DNA from: Streptococcus suis YS56
GTDB taxonomy: Bacteria > Bacillota > Bacilli > Lactobacillales > Streptococcaceae
Assembly (NCBI RefSeq): GCF_000440115.1
Contig: NZ_ALMY01000074.1
Coordinates: 1-44,426 of the forward strand
Length of the DNA: 44,426 nucleotides
Direction of reading: 5' to 3'
In this document: in pieces, positions 25,377-34,823 of the stretch
Layout: each line of letters begins with the position of its first letter
Numbering within the stretch: the stretch's first letter is position 1
Program-made: the position numbers and the translations under genes
Notes under the pieces: model-generated
Seen by the model: only the letters and a program-made list of their open reading frames with translations
Told to the model about the DNA's origin: nothing
Database searches by the model: none

Positions 25377-26315
25377 ATGACAACTTTAGCAGATGTAGCT
25401 AGGTTAGCTAATGTTTCAAAGATGACAGTGTCGCGTGTTATCAATCATCCAGAGCAGGTGACACGCGAATTGCGACTGTTGGTGACGAAAGCCATGGAAG
25501 AATTAAATTATAAGCCAAATGTTGTCGCCAAGGCCTTGGCCCAGCAACGGACCTTGATTGTCCAGGTGGTCATCCTTGAAAAAATGGATGTCGTTGAGCC
25601 GTATTATATCGATTTACTGCGAGGTATTGCAGCAGAATTGAATCAACGAAATTATACCTTGCAATTGGTAACCGATGCGAAGTTAGTGACGGATCAGTGT
25701 GATGGCTATATTATCACAGGTGCCAGAAAGTCAGATTTTTCATGGTTGAAAGGCTTGGGTAAACCTCTCATATTATTTGGAGAAAATAGTGAGGGGCTAC
25801 CGTTTGTGGATTCAGATAACAAGGAAGCCACTCGATTAGCGACAGAATTTGCCCTATCAAAAGGATATGAACAGGTTTTCTTTGTGGGTATTGATTTACC
25901 AGAGTCATTTGAAGAAAGGCGAGAAGAAGGCTATAAAAAGGCTATGAAAGACCGAGAAAGTCGCCTGTATCGCTTGGCCAATCATTCTCACGTCGCAGAA
26001 GACTTTATCAGAAATCTAGACGATTTACCAGATAAGACTTGCTTTGTCTGTGCTTCGGACCGCCTAGCACTGGGAATTACAAGGGGGCTACAAGCGATTG
26101 GAAAATCGATTCCTCAAGATGTTGGCGTGATTGGATTTGACGGATTTTTTATCGATAGGATTTCAAATCCGAGGTTGACGACCATGAAGCAACCCATTCA
26201 AAAAATGGGGGCAATCAGTGTGAAGCGATTGATGGATATGTTGGACGGAAAACCATTGATCAGCTTGGCCCATTTCGACCGTGCTGAATTAATTGAACGA
26301 GAAACTACGCCATAG
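25377..26315 (+). CDS. apuR: LacI-family transcriptional regulator of apuA
   Basis: 312 residues. The N-terminal LacI helix-turn-helix and hinge (LADVARLANVSKMTVSRVIN, then NYKPNVVAKALA) occupy about 1-60. A sugar-binding (PBP1-like) domain follows, with GVIGFDGFFIDRISNPRLTT near the end. AGGAGG precedes the ATG. It sits directly upstream of the amylopullulanase, shares an operator-like box with it, and is separated from it by a terminator. The effector is probably a maltodextrin, by analogy with MalR. Confidence 0.88.
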   Translation: MTTLADVARLANVSKMTVSRVINHPEQVTRELRLLVTKAMEELNYKPNVVAKALAQQRTLIVQVVILEKMDVVEPYYIDLLRGIAAELNQRNYTLQLVTDAKLVTDQCDGYIITGARKSDFSWLKGLGKPLILFGENSEGLPFVDSDNKEATRLATEFALSKGYEQVFFVGIDLPESFEERREEGYKKAMKDRESRLYRLANHSHVAEDFIRNLDDLPDKTCFVCASDRLALGITRGLQAIGKSIPQDVGVIGFDGFFIDRISNPRLTTMKQPIQKMGAISVKRLMDMLDGKPLISLAHFDRAELIERETTP

Positions 26316-26332
26316 TAGTTTCTTTTTTTTTT
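26300..26332 (+). terminator. apuR terminator
   Basis: GAAACTAC/GTAGTTTC stem with a 6-nt loop, then about ten T residues. The stem spans the apuR stop codon. Confidence 0.8.
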
Positions 26333-26341
26333 GATGATTTT

Positions 26342-26355
26342 TGTTACCGATAACA
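26342..26355 (+). promoter_or_regulatory. cre (CcpA site) upstream of apuA
   Basis: TGTTACCGATAACA fits the cre consensus (TGWNANCGNTNWCA) at every defined position and is nearly a perfect palindrome. CcpA control of apuA has been described in S. suis. Confidence 0.7.
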
Positions 26356-26360
26356 GTTAA

Positions 26361-26398
26361 GAAAACGTTTGCAAAGACTAGGTGCGATTGTATATACT
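26361..26398 (+). promoter_or_regulatory. apuA promoter with overlapping ApuR-type operator
   Basis: Operator GAAAACGTTTGCA (26361-26373) overlaps the -35 TTGCAA (26369-26374). The spacer is 18 nt and the -10 is TATACT (26393-26398). A repressor at this site would compete with RNA polymerase. Confidence 0.6.
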
Positions 26399-26432
26399 TA
26401 TACTATAAAAATCAATTTTCGTGGAGGAGCCT

Positions 26433-29400
26433 ATGAAAAAGAAATCCATGCGTGAGATGAAATCAAGAGGAATGTTTGAGAAAAAACAATTTTTTAGCAT
26501 TCGTAAATTTAATGTCGGCGTTGCATCCGTCGGCATTGCGACAGCTTTTTTAATGTCTGGACCTGGTCAAACAGTTCATGCTGAGGGAGTGGCTACTCCT
26601 GCGGAAACTACCCTAACTAGTGTTTCGGAACAGTCTGGAGGAGCATCGACAAGTGAAACTGTATCAACTGTAACCAATACAAGTCCTACAGGAGTATCGG
26701 AAACCGTAGATAATGCATCAGTTGCTCCACTGGCAACTACTGAAACACCTGTGGTAGAAAGAGCTGCAGCAGAAACCCCTATCGAAGAAGGCAGCATTCG
26801 TCTGCACTTTGAAAACGTAGATGAAACAGCACCAGAAAGCCAAGGGTTGTGGACTTGGGGAGGAGTGGCAGAGCCATCCGATAGCAATCAATGGCCAAGG
26901 GATACAGCAAATTTTTCAAGCAGTCAGGTAGATGACTACGGCCATTACGTTGATATTAAAAAATCTGAGACGCCAGGCACGATTGGCTATCTAGTCCTCA
27001 AGAATGGGGAAAAAGTAACAGAATCGGACCAAAAAGTGGAGCTTCTTGTTCCGGAACAAAATGAAGCCTGGATCGCTAGTGACTATAGCGTGTCTAGCTA
27101 TGAGCCGCTCAAAGATGAAAATCTCCTCCGTATCAACTACACCCGTGAAGACAATAATTATGAAGGTTGGGGCGTATGGACTTGGGGCGATACGACTGAA
27201 GCGAGTGATGGCTGGCCAACAGGTGCCGTTGATTTTAAACTTGGCAAATACGGAGCTTATGTTGACATTCCTCTATCGAACGGTTTAGATTCTAAGCTTG
27301 GATTTCTACTAATCAATCAGAATAATCCAGATCTTGCGGGCAATAAATCGATTGATTTAGCCTTTGCAGATCGTAAACGGCATAGCCAAATTTTCCTTCG
27401 AAACGATGACGATAAAGTTTACACAAATCCATATTTTATCGAAGAGAAAGTAGAACTTGATACCAGCAAAGCGACTCCGGGTACAAAAAATGTGATTGTT
27501 GAGGCTAGTAGCAAAGCGCCATTCAACTACAATGAAAGTGGCTTGGTATCTGTAACTGTCACCAACCCTGAAAATGCTGAGATTGTCAAAATGGAAGTCG
27601 ATACAAGTGCCATCGGCGGAGGTCTTGTGCCAATCTCTACTGAGCTCAATCGTGTGACCATTAAAGCGACGTCTATCACAGCGCAAGGGACCTATAGTCT
27701 TCCTGTAAAGGCCTATGACAAGGACAACGGTTACTACGAGACCAGCCTAGATGTGACCATTACAGAGCGTATCAAGGCAGATGGTGAAAAAGACTGGGAC
27801 GAGCAAGTCATCTACTTTATGATGACCGACCGTTTCTACAATGGAGACACCAGCAACGACAAGCTGGTGGAAGGAACGGCCTCCAACCCACGCGGTCTTT
27901 ACCAAGGTGGTGACTTCAAAGGAGTGACAGCCAAGCTGGACTATCTGAAAGAATTGGGTGTGGACTCTATCTGGTTGACTCCGATTGTGGAAAATATTCC
28001 ACAGAATGTCGGTAGCGCAACAGATGGAGAGTACTATGCTTACCATGGTTATTGGGCATCCAATTTTGAGAAACTTAACCCGCATTTGGGAAGTTTAGCT
28101 GATTTTCATGAATTAATTGATGCCGCAGCCGAAAAAGGTATAAACATTGTTGTTGACGTGGTGCTTAACCATGCTGGCTATGGTACAGAAGAAACCTTTG
28201 CAGGCATGGTACGGACTAAGGAAGAAGATAAGCAGGGGGATGACCAGTTAGGTTCGCTTGCAGGATTGCCTGACTTCAAGACAGAAGAAGCAGCTGTTCG
28301 CAATCAGTTGGTTGCTTGGCAGGCATCTTGGTTGGAACGCTCAACAACTGCCAAGGGCAACTCCATCTATGCTTTCCGTGTCGATACAGTCAAACACGTT
28401 GATGATACAACCTGGCAGCATTTCAAAAATGAATTGGTGGATAGAGATCCTGACTTCCACTTGATTGGGGAAACTTGGGGAGCTAACTATAAAGATACCA
28501 AGGGTGACTTGGGTATCGGTACTATGGATAGCTTGTTGGACTTTGGCTTCAAGGATATTGCCAAATATCTGGTCAATGGTCAACTGAAAGCAGCTGGAAA
28601 AGAGCTGGAAGAACGTAGCAAGGTTTTGACTAGTGCAGCTTCTCTGGGTCAATTCTTGGGCAGTCATGACGAAGATGGTTTCCTCTACAGTCTCGGTGGC
28701 GCAGAAAAAGAAGGAAATCTGGATAAACTGAAATTGGCTGCAAGTCTCTTGATTACTGCTAAAGGTCAGCCAGTCATCTACTACGGTGAAGAAGTAGGTC
28801 AATCTGGACAAAATAATTGGCCAGTTTATGACAACCGGTACGATTTCGATTGGAGCAAGGTAGAGACTAGCGACATCACAGACCACTATCAGAAATTGCT
28901 GGCTTTCCGCAATGCCAATTCAACATTACTCTCACGTGGTGATACAAGCACCCTTGCTGGAAATGATAGCCAAGGTTGGCTTATCAGCAAACGCAGTTAC
29001 CAAGATCAAGCTGCCTATCTTGTCTTCTCAACCAATACCGAGAGTAAGGAAATGGCAATTGAAGTATCTGGTAAGGATGTAGTGGTCACAGATACCTACA
29101 CAGGAAAAACGTATCAAGCTATCGAGAAAGACGGTAAATGGGTTGTTCAAGTCGAACTTCCAACTATCGGTCAAGGTGGCACCATGCTCCTTCAGACTCA
29201 AGCAGGTGACATCGTCAATGCAAGTGTGCAAGGAGCAACTGAAGAGCCAATTGAAGCAGGCTACTTCCGTGTTCACTTTAAAACCCTACCATCTGATAAT
29301 CTATCTAGTCTAGGTCTATGGACATGGGATGATGTCGAAAAACCATCGTCAGATGTAGGTGCTTGGCCGACGGGTGCAACCAATTTCAGCACGGCTAAAC

Positions 29401-32400
29401 AGGATGACTATGGCTATTATCTGGACATCAAGATGAAAGATGAAACAGCCAGCAAGATTAGTCTGTTGATTAATAACACTTCTGGTGAAAATATCACAGG
29501 TGACAAGATCATTGAACGGATTAGCACCAAGATGAATGAAGTTTGGTTTGATGAAAATTATCAACTCAGCCTCTATCAACCACTCAAAGAAGGCTACATC
29601 CGTATCAATTACTTCCGTACAGATGGCGATTATGACCAAAAAGGTCTCTGGATCTGGGGTGATGTGACTGATGTTACCTTGGGTGACTGGCCAAATGGTA
29701 TTGATTTTGAAAACCAAGGCAAGTACGGTGCCTATATTGATGTCAAATTGACAGATTTACCAAGTTCCATTGGCTTCCTGCTATTGGATGAAAGCAAGTC
29801 AGGAGATGATGTGAAGATTCAACAGAAAGATTATAGCTTTACAGATTTGAAAAATCAGACACAAATCTTCCTCAAGGATGATGATGCGACTATTTACACC
29901 AACCCTTATTTTGTCAATAATGTCCGTGTAACAGGTGTTTCTCATGTTAGCTTAACAGCTTTAGAAGCAGCCTTTACAACGCTTGAAGGTGCTGATAAGG
30001 AAAGTATTTTAGAAAAATTGTCTGTAACAGATAAGAATGGCCAGACAGTTGCTGTGACGGACCTTGTCTTGGATGCTACTAGCAACAAGGTGCGAGTCCT
30101 CGGGGATTTCAACCAAGAAAATGCGGGCTACACCCTCAAATATGGCAATGATAGCTTCACAACAACTATGAGCTGGCAATTGAAGGATGAGCTCTATGCT
30201 TATGATGGGGAGCTTGGTGCGCGTGTGCGTCAGGCTGGTAGTGTCGTTGATATGACTCTCTGGTCTCCAAGTGCAGACAGTGTAGTAGTTGTTCTTTATG
30301 ATAAGGATGACCAATCTAAGGTGGTCGGTAAATTAGCCATGACCAAGGGCGATAAGGGACAATGGGACCTCGAATTGAACAGTCAATCAGGTCTTGGTAT
30401 TTCGGACTATCGTGGTTACTACTACCATTATGAAATCACTCGTGGGGATCAAGCTGTTCTGGTCTTGGACCCATATGCTAAGTCTTTAGCGGAGTGGAAT
30501 AGTGATTTGGCAGATACAGATCCATCTTATCGGATTGCAAAAGCTGCGATTGTGGATCCATCAGAAGTTGGTCCAAGTGGTTTGGACTATGCCACAATTC
30601 CTAACTTCAATCAGCGTGAAGATGCGATTATCTATGAAGCCCATGTTCGTGACTTCACCTCAGACCCTGCTATTTCTGATGAATTGACAGCTCAGTTCGG
30701 TACCTTTGCAGCCTTTGCAGAGCGACTCAGCTACCTCAAAGACCTGGGTGTGACCCATATTCAGCTACTCCCAGTTATGAGCTACTATTTTGTCAATGAA
30801 TTGAAAAATGCAGAGCGGATGAGCGAGTACGCTTCTAGCAACAGCAACTACAACTGGGGTTATGATCCACAGAGCTACTTTGCCTTTACGGGTATGTATT
30901 CTACAGATCCGACAGATCCAATGAAACGCATCGAAGAGTTCAAAAACCTGGTCAATGAAATCCACAAACAAGGCATGGGGGTGATTTTGGATGTGGTCTA
31001 TAACCACACTTCTAAGACCTTCTTATTTGAAGATTTGGAGCCAAACTATTACCACTTCATGGAGGCAGATGGTACGGCTAAATCAAGCTTTGGTGGTGGT
31101 CGTCTGGGAACTACTCACTACATGAGCCGTCGTGTCTTAGTTGATTCCATCAAGTATCTTGTGGATGAGTTTAAGGTAGATGGTTTCCGTTTCGATATGA
31201 TGGGGGATCATGATGCCGAAGCAATTGAGCTGGCCTTTACAGAGGCTCAAAAACTCAATCCAAACATTATTATGCTTGGTGAAGGATGGAGAACCTTTAC
31301 AGGTGATGCCAATCAGCCTGTTCAGCCAGCGGACCAAGACTGGATGAGCTCAACAGATACGGTTGCGGTATTCTCAGATGACATTCGCAACACACTTAAA
31401 TCTGGTTATCCAAACGAAGGTCAGCCAGCCTTTATCACAGGCGGTGCTAAGAGTGTTGAGTCTGTCTTCAATAACATCAAGGCACAACCAGGCAACTTCT
31501 TGGCGGATGATCCAGGTGATGTGATCCAGTATATTGCTGCGCATGACAACTTGACCCTCTTTGATATTATCGCTCAGTCCATCAAGAAGGATCCATCAAT
31601 CGCTGAAAATTACACTGAAATTCACCAACGTCAACGCTTGGGTAATTTGCTAGTCTTGACTGCTCAAGGGACACCGTTTATTCATTCTGGTCAGGAGTAT
31701 GGACGGACCAAACAGTTCCGCCATCCTGATTACAAGAAGCCAGTTACAGAGGACAAGGTACCAAACAAGGCGCATTTGTTGACCAATGCAGATGGAAGGC
31801 CATTTGACTATCCATACTACATTCATGATTCTTACGATTCATCGGATGCGGTCAACAAGTTTGACTGGACCAAAGCGACAGATGAGGCGCTCTATCCAGA
31901 GAATACCCGTACTCAGGCCTTTACAAAAGGATTGATTGCCTTGCGCAAATCTACAGATGCCTTCCGTTTGGGAACAAAAGAAGAAGTTGAACAGAAGGTT
32001 AGCTTGATTTCAATTCCAGGTCAAAATGGTATTGCCAAAAATGATGTGGTCATTGCCTATCAAACCATTGCAAGCAATGGGGACCGCTATGCTGTCTTTG
32101 TCAACGCAGACAGCAAGGAGCGCAGCTTTGTTCCTTCTGATAGTTACAAAGAATTGCTGAAGGGTCAAGTGCTGGTCGATGGTGAACGTGCAGGTGTAGA
32201 AGCATTGTCTGATTTAGTGGGTGTTGAGTTGACTGATAGCGTAGTTGTGCTTGCCCCATTGACTGCAACAGTGATTCGTTTACCTTATACCATCACAGAA
32301 GTTCCAGATACAGCACCTACCGCTGAAGAAAAACCAACCCTAGACTTTACTAGGAAAGAACGTACAGAAGAATCTGTCCTTCCGATTGCAGAGGAAGTTC

Positions 32401-32810
32401 GCTATGATGCAACTCTTGCAAAAGGTCAATCTTATGTGCTTCAAGAAGGTAAGGCAGGTAAGAGAGTCTTGGTTTATCAGGATGTCTTGATTGATGGTAA
32501 GGTAGTTGCTACTAATTTGTTATCAGAAACAGTTATAGATGGCGAGGCACGCATCCTTGTCCATGGTAGCAAGGAAGTGATAAAAGAAGTAGCGAAATCA
32601 GACGCAGTTGTGAAGCAAGAAGTATTGAAACCAAGTCTATCTGCTCCAACAGCTCAAGTGTCTGGACAAGCTACAACAAGTACATCAAACAAAGAAAGCC
32701 TACCAGCTACAGGTGACCGACAAAGTGATTTGGCACTTCTAGGTCTCGGACTTGCTGGACTTGGTTTGACAGTTGCTGCACAAGGAAGAAATAAAAAATC
32801 AGAAGAATAG
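26433..32810 (+). CDS. apuA: cell-wall-anchored bifunctional amylopullulanase
   Basis: 2125 residues, degrading alpha-1,4 and alpha-1,6 links of starch/glycogen at the cell surface. Order: YSIRK-type signal (FSIRKFNVGVASVG); Thr/Ser/Pro-rich spacer; two CBM41-like starch-binding repeats (about 118-340, GLWTWGG and GVWTWGD); GH13 alpha-amylase domain with VVDVVLNHAG, nucleophile D651 in FRVDTVKH, acid E680 in IGETWG and D746 in SHDED; two more CBM41 repeats (about 940-1160); CBM48-like domain (about 1250-1360); second GH13 pullulanase domain with YEAHVRDFT, D1588 in FRFDMM, E1617 in LGEGW, D1705 in AAHDN. The sortase signal LPATG is at 2090-2094. The ATG at 26433 follows GGAGG. Both active sites look intact. 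Confidence 0.95.
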   Translation: MKKKSMREMKSRGMFEKKQFFSIRKFNVGVASVGIATAFLMSGPGQTVHAEGVATPAETTLTSVSEQSGGASTSETVSTVTNTSPTGVSETVDNASVAPLATTETPVVERAAAETPIEEGSIRLHFENVDETAPESQGLWTWGGVAEPSDSNQWPRDTANFSSSQVDDYGHYVDIKKSETPGTIGYLVLKNGEKVTESDQKVELLVPEQNEAWIASDYSVSSYEPLKDENLLRINYTREDNNYEGWGVWTWGDTTEASDGWPTGAVDFKLGKYGAYVDIPLSNGLDSKLGFLLINQNNPDLAGNKSIDLAFADRKRHSQIFLRNDDDKVYTNPYFIEEKVELDTSKATPGTKNVIVEASSKAPFNYNESGLVSVTVTNPENAEIVKMEVDTSAIGGGLVPISTELNRVTIKATSITAQGTYSLPVKAYDKDNGYYETSLDVTITERIKADGEKDWDEQVIYFMMTDRFYNGDTSNDKLVEGTASNPRGLYQGGDFKGVTAKLDYLKELGVDSIWLTPIVENIPQNVGSATDGEYYAYHGYWASNFEKLNPHLGSLADFHELIDAAAEKGINIVVDVVLNHAGYGTEETFAGMVRTKEEDKQGDDQLGSLAGLPDFKTEEAAVRNQLVAWQASWLERSTTAKGNSIYAFRVDTVKHVDDTTWQHFKNELVDRDPDFHLIGETWGANYKDTKGDLGIGTMDSLLDFGFKDIAKYLVNGQLKAAGKELEERSKVLTSAASLGQFLGSHDEDGFLYSLGGAEKEGNLDKLKLAASLLITAKGQPVIYYGEEVGQSGQNNWPVYDNRYDFDWSKVETSDITDHYQKLLAFRNANSTLLSRGDTSTLAGNDSQGWLISKRSYQDQAAYLVFSTNTESKEMAIEVSGKDVVVTDTYTGKTYQAIEKDGKWVVQVELPTIGQGGTMLLQTQAGDIVNASVQGATEEPIEAGYFRVHFKTLPSDNLSSLGLWTWDDVEKPSSDVGAWPTGATNFSTAKQDDYGYYLDIKMKDETASKISLLINNTSGENITGDKIIERISTKMNEVWFDENYQLSLYQPLKEGYIRINYFRTDGDYDQKGLWIWGDVTDVTLGDWPNGIDFENQGKYGAYIDVKLTDLPSSIGFLLLDESKSGDDVKIQQKDYSFTDLKNQTQIFLKDDDATIYTNPYFVNNVRVTGVSHVSLTALEAAFTTLEGADKESILEKLSVTDKNGQTVAVTDLVLDATSNKVRVLGDFNQENAGYTLKYGNDSFTTTMSWQLKDELYAYDGELGARVRQAGSVVDMTLWSPSADSVVVVLYDKDDQSKVVGKLAMTKGDKGQWDLELNSQSGLGISDYRGYYYHYEITRGDQAVLVLDPYAKSLAEWNSDLADTDPSYRIAKAAIVDPSEVGPSGLDYATIPNFNQREDAIIYEAHVRDFTSDPAISDELTAQFGTFAAFAERLSYLKDLGVTHIQLLPVMSYYFVNELKNAERMSEYASSNSNYNWGYDPQSYFAFTGMYSTDPTDPMKRIEEFKNLVNEIHKQGMGVILDVVYNHTSKTFLFEDLEPNYYHFMEADGTAKSSFGGGRLGTTHYMSRRVLVDSIKYLVDEFKVDGFRFDMMGDHDAEAIELAFTEAQKLNPNIIMLGEGWRTFTGDANQPVQPADQDWMSSTDTVAVFSDDIRNTLKSGYPNEGQPAFITGGAKSVESVFNNIKAQPGNFLADDPGDVIQYIAAHDNLTLFDIIAQSIKKDPSIAENYTEIHQRQRLGNLLVLTAQGTPFIHSGQEYGRTKQFRHPDYKKPVTEDKVPNKAHLLTNADGRPFDYPYYIHDSYDSSDAVNKFDWTKATDEALYPENTRTQAFTKGLIALRKSTDAFRLGTKEEVEQKVSLISIPGQNGIAKNDVVIAYQTIASNGDRYAVFVNADSKERSFVPSDSYKELLKGQVLVDGERAGVEALSDLVGVELTDSVVVLAPLTATVIRLPYTITEVPDTAPTAEEKPTLDFTRKERTEESVLPIAEEVRYDATLAKGQSYVLQEGKAGKRVLVYQDVLIDGKVVATNLLSETVIDGEARILVHGSKEVIKEVAKSDAVVKQEVLKPSLSAPTAQVSGQATTSTSNKESLPATGDRQSDLALLGLGLAGLGLTVAAQGRNKKSEE

Positions 32811-32823
32811 CATGCTTTCCTCC

Positions 32824-32862
32824 AAAGAGGTTAGGAACTGATAGTTTCCTAGCCTCTTTTCT
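32824..32862 (+). terminator. apuA terminator
   Basis: AAAGAGGTTAGGAAC/GTTTCCTAGCCTCTTTT long stem with one mismatch, 13 nt after the stop. Confidence 0.8.
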
Positions 32863-32902
32863 GATTTCAGAATTTAGTCGAAATTGTTTTTGGTATTCGA
32901 CA

Positions 32903-33034
32903 TAGTCATTTAAATTAACTGTGATACATTGTCACTTTCGGCTTACCGTACTCTACAGAAGTGACTTGCTTCGATTATTTTATTTTAGCAACCTGCACCT
33001 CAGTTCCTTGTCTGAAAGTTAATTCATTCGACTG
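32903..33034. repeat. diverged MITE/BOX-like repeat before ulaA
   Basis: The ends TAGTCATTTAAATTAACT (32903-32920) and AGTTAATTCATTCGACT (33017-33033) are imperfect inverted repeats. The interior (GGCTTACCGTACTCTACAG, then GCAACCTGCACCTC) resembles the core of the 10759-10915 repeat in diverged form. It explains much of the 363-bp gap between apuA and ulaA. Confidence 0.4.
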
Positions 33035-33069
33035 TAGTTGAAAAAAATAATTAGAAAAGTTCGGAAATA

Positions 33070-33106
33070 GTCCAATAGTGAACACAAGCCTGTGCTTTAT
33101 TTGGTC
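33070..33106 (+). promoter_or_regulatory. UlaR box upstream of ulaA
   Basis: A 37-bp block containing GTGAACACA...TGTG inside CCAA/TTGG outer arms, matching 40380-40416 at 33 of 37 positions. It ends exactly 27 bp before the -10 counted from GGTC, as at ulaG. Likely activator site for the PRD regulator encoded at 38690. Confidence 0.65.
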
Positions 33107-33110
33107 TTTT

Positions 33111-33135
33111 TGTTTCCGCTTACATAACTTATAAT
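33111..33135 (+). promoter_or_regulatory. ulaA promoter -10 and cre
   Basis: TATAAT at 33130-33135 without a good -35, as expected of an activated promoter. TGTTTCCGCTTACA (33111-33124) matches the cre consensus with one mismatch and overlaps the -35 region, suggesting CcpA repression. Confidence 0.55.
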
Positions 33136-33173
33136 AAAACCATAAAAATCATTTCAAAAAAGGAGAATGAAAA

Positions 33174-34622
33174 ATGGATATTCTTCAAACCCCGTTAAAC
33201 TGGTTCTCGCAAAACATTTTGCAGAATCCAGCCTTCTTCGTAGGTCTTTTGGTTTTGGTGGGTTATGCCCTCTTAAAGAAAAAGCCTCATGATGTCTTTG
33301 CAGGGTTTATCAAAGCGACAGTCGGCTATATGATTTTGAACGTAGCTGCTGGTGGCTTGGTAACAACCTTCCGTCCGATTTTGGCGGCTTTGAACTATAA
33401 GTTCCAAATTGATGCAGCAGTTATTGACCCTTACTTCGGTCTTGCAGCAGCAAATGGGAAAATTGCTGAGGAGTTCCCTGATTTCGTATCAGCAGCAACG
33501 ACAGCCCTCTTGATTGGTTTTGGTGTCAATATCCTCTTGGTTGCACTTCGTAAGGTTACAAAAGTACGTACTCTGTTCATCACTGGACACATCATGGTTC
33601 AACAGGCTGCAACTATTTCCTTGATGGTGCTTTTCTTGATTCCAGGACTTCGTAACCAATTCGGTACAGCAGCGATTGGTATCATCTGTGGTATTTACTG
33701 GGCAGTCAGCTCAAATATGACAGTTGAACCAACCCAACGATTAACAGGCGGCGGTGGATTTGCCATCGGTCACCAACAACAATTCGCTATCTGGTTTGTC
33801 GATAAGATTGCACCAAAACTTGGTAAAAAAGAAGAAAACCTAGATAACTTGAAGTTGCCTAGCTTCCTCAACATCTTCCACGATACAGTTGTTGCTTCAG
33901 CAACATTGATGCTTGTGTTCTTCGGTGTGATTTTGTTCATCTTGGGTCCAGAAATCATGGCAAATCCAGAAGTTATCACTTCAGGTGCGCCATACAACCC
34001 AGCTAAACAAGATTTCTTCATGTATGTTTTACAAACAGCCTTCACCTTCTCAGTATATCTTTTCATTTTGATGCAAGGTGTACGTATGTTCGTAGCAGAA
34101 TTGACCAATGCCTTCCAAGGTATCTCAAGCAAGTTGCTTCCTGGTTCATTCCCAGCGGTGGACGTTGCAGCTTCTTACGGCTTCGGCTCATCTAACGCAG
34201 TTCTTTCAGGCTTTGCCTTCGGTTTGATCGGTCAATTGATTACCATCGTTCTCTTGATTGTCTTCAAGAGTCCAATCCTCATCATCACTGGTTTCGTACC
34301 TGTATTCTTCGATAACGCAGCGATCGCAGTGTACGCTGACAAACGTGGTGGTTGGAAAGCCGCAGCAATTCTTTCCTTCCTGTCAGGTGTCCTTCAAGTT
34401 GCTCTTGGTGCAGTCTGCGTTGGCTTGCTTGAATTGAGCGGTGGTTACCACGGAAACATCGACTTCGAAATCCCATGGTTGCCATTTGGATATGCCTTCA
34501 AATACCTTGGTGTTGCTGGTTATGTTCTTGTCTGCCTCTTCTTATTGGCTATTCCGCAACTTCAATTTGCGAAAGCAAAAGATAAGGAAGCTTATTATCG
34601 CGGTGAGGCGAAAGCTGACTAA
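33174..34622 (+). CDS. ulaA: L-ascorbate PTS transporter, EIIC component
   Basis: 482 residues, multi-span membrane subunit of the ascorbate-galactitol PTS family that carries L-ascorbate across the membrane for phosphorylation. Typical features: NWFSQNILQNPAFFVGLLVL at the N-terminus, GHIMVQQAATIS, TGGGGFAIGHQQQFAIW and the FGSSNAVLSGFAFGL region. AAAAGGAG precedes the ATG. Unlike E. coli-type operons with tight spacing, about 200 bp separate it from ulaB because a repeat lies between them. Confidence 0.93.
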   Translation: MDILQTPLNWFSQNILQNPAFFVGLLVLVGYALLKKKPHDVFAGFIKATVGYMILNVAAGGLVTTFRPILAALNYKFQIDAAVIDPYFGLAAANGKIAEEFPDFVSAATTALLIGFGVNILLVALRKVTKVRTLFITGHIMVQQAATISLMVLFLIPGLRNQFGTAAIGIICGIYWAVSSNMTVEPTQRLTGGGGFAIGHQQQFAIWFVDKIAPKLGKKEENLDNLKLPSFLNIFHDTVVASATLMLVFFGVILFILGPEIMANPEVITSGAPYNPAKQDFFMYVLQTAFTFSVYLFILMQGVRMFVAELTNAFQGISSKLLPGSFPAVDVAASYGFGSSNAVLSGFAFGLIGQLITIVLLIVFKSPILIITGFVPVFFDNAAIAVYADKRGGWKAAAILSFLSGVLQVALGAVCVGLLELSGGYHGNIDFEIPWLPFGYAFKYLGVAGYVLVCLFLLAIPQLQFAKAKDKEAYYRGEAKAD

Positions 34623-34625
34623 CAT

Positions 34626-34725
34626 CGTCATCCAGTTTATCTTTTATTACTTCGTTAACTCGCTTTGCCGTACTCTAGTACAGCCTGCATCTCGTTGCCT
34701 CGTACTAAAAGCAAACTGAAAGACG
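34626..34725 (+). mobile_element. shortened MITE copy between ulaA and ulaB
   Basis: A 100-bp relative of 10759-10915. Ends CGTCATCCAGTTT and AAACTGAAAGACG are imperfect inverted repeats. The CTCGCTTTGCCGTACTC core is shared, and about 60 bp of the longer copy, including its perfect hairpin, are missing. It starts 4 nt after the ulaA stop. Confidence 0.65.
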
Positions 34726-34823
34726 AGAGTTCTTCATAAATCAACAGAACAAAACTTTATTTATTACTTGGTTCATTAACAAAACAACAAAATATATTTT
34801 ATAAAAAACAAGGAGAAAACAAT

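Noticed and set aside
34441..34719. Forward 92-codon open frame across the ulaA end and the MITE
   Set aside because: It is out of frame with ulaA for its first 180 nt and then reads the repeat; its end resembles the chimeric end of the 10716 frame only because both read the same MITE.
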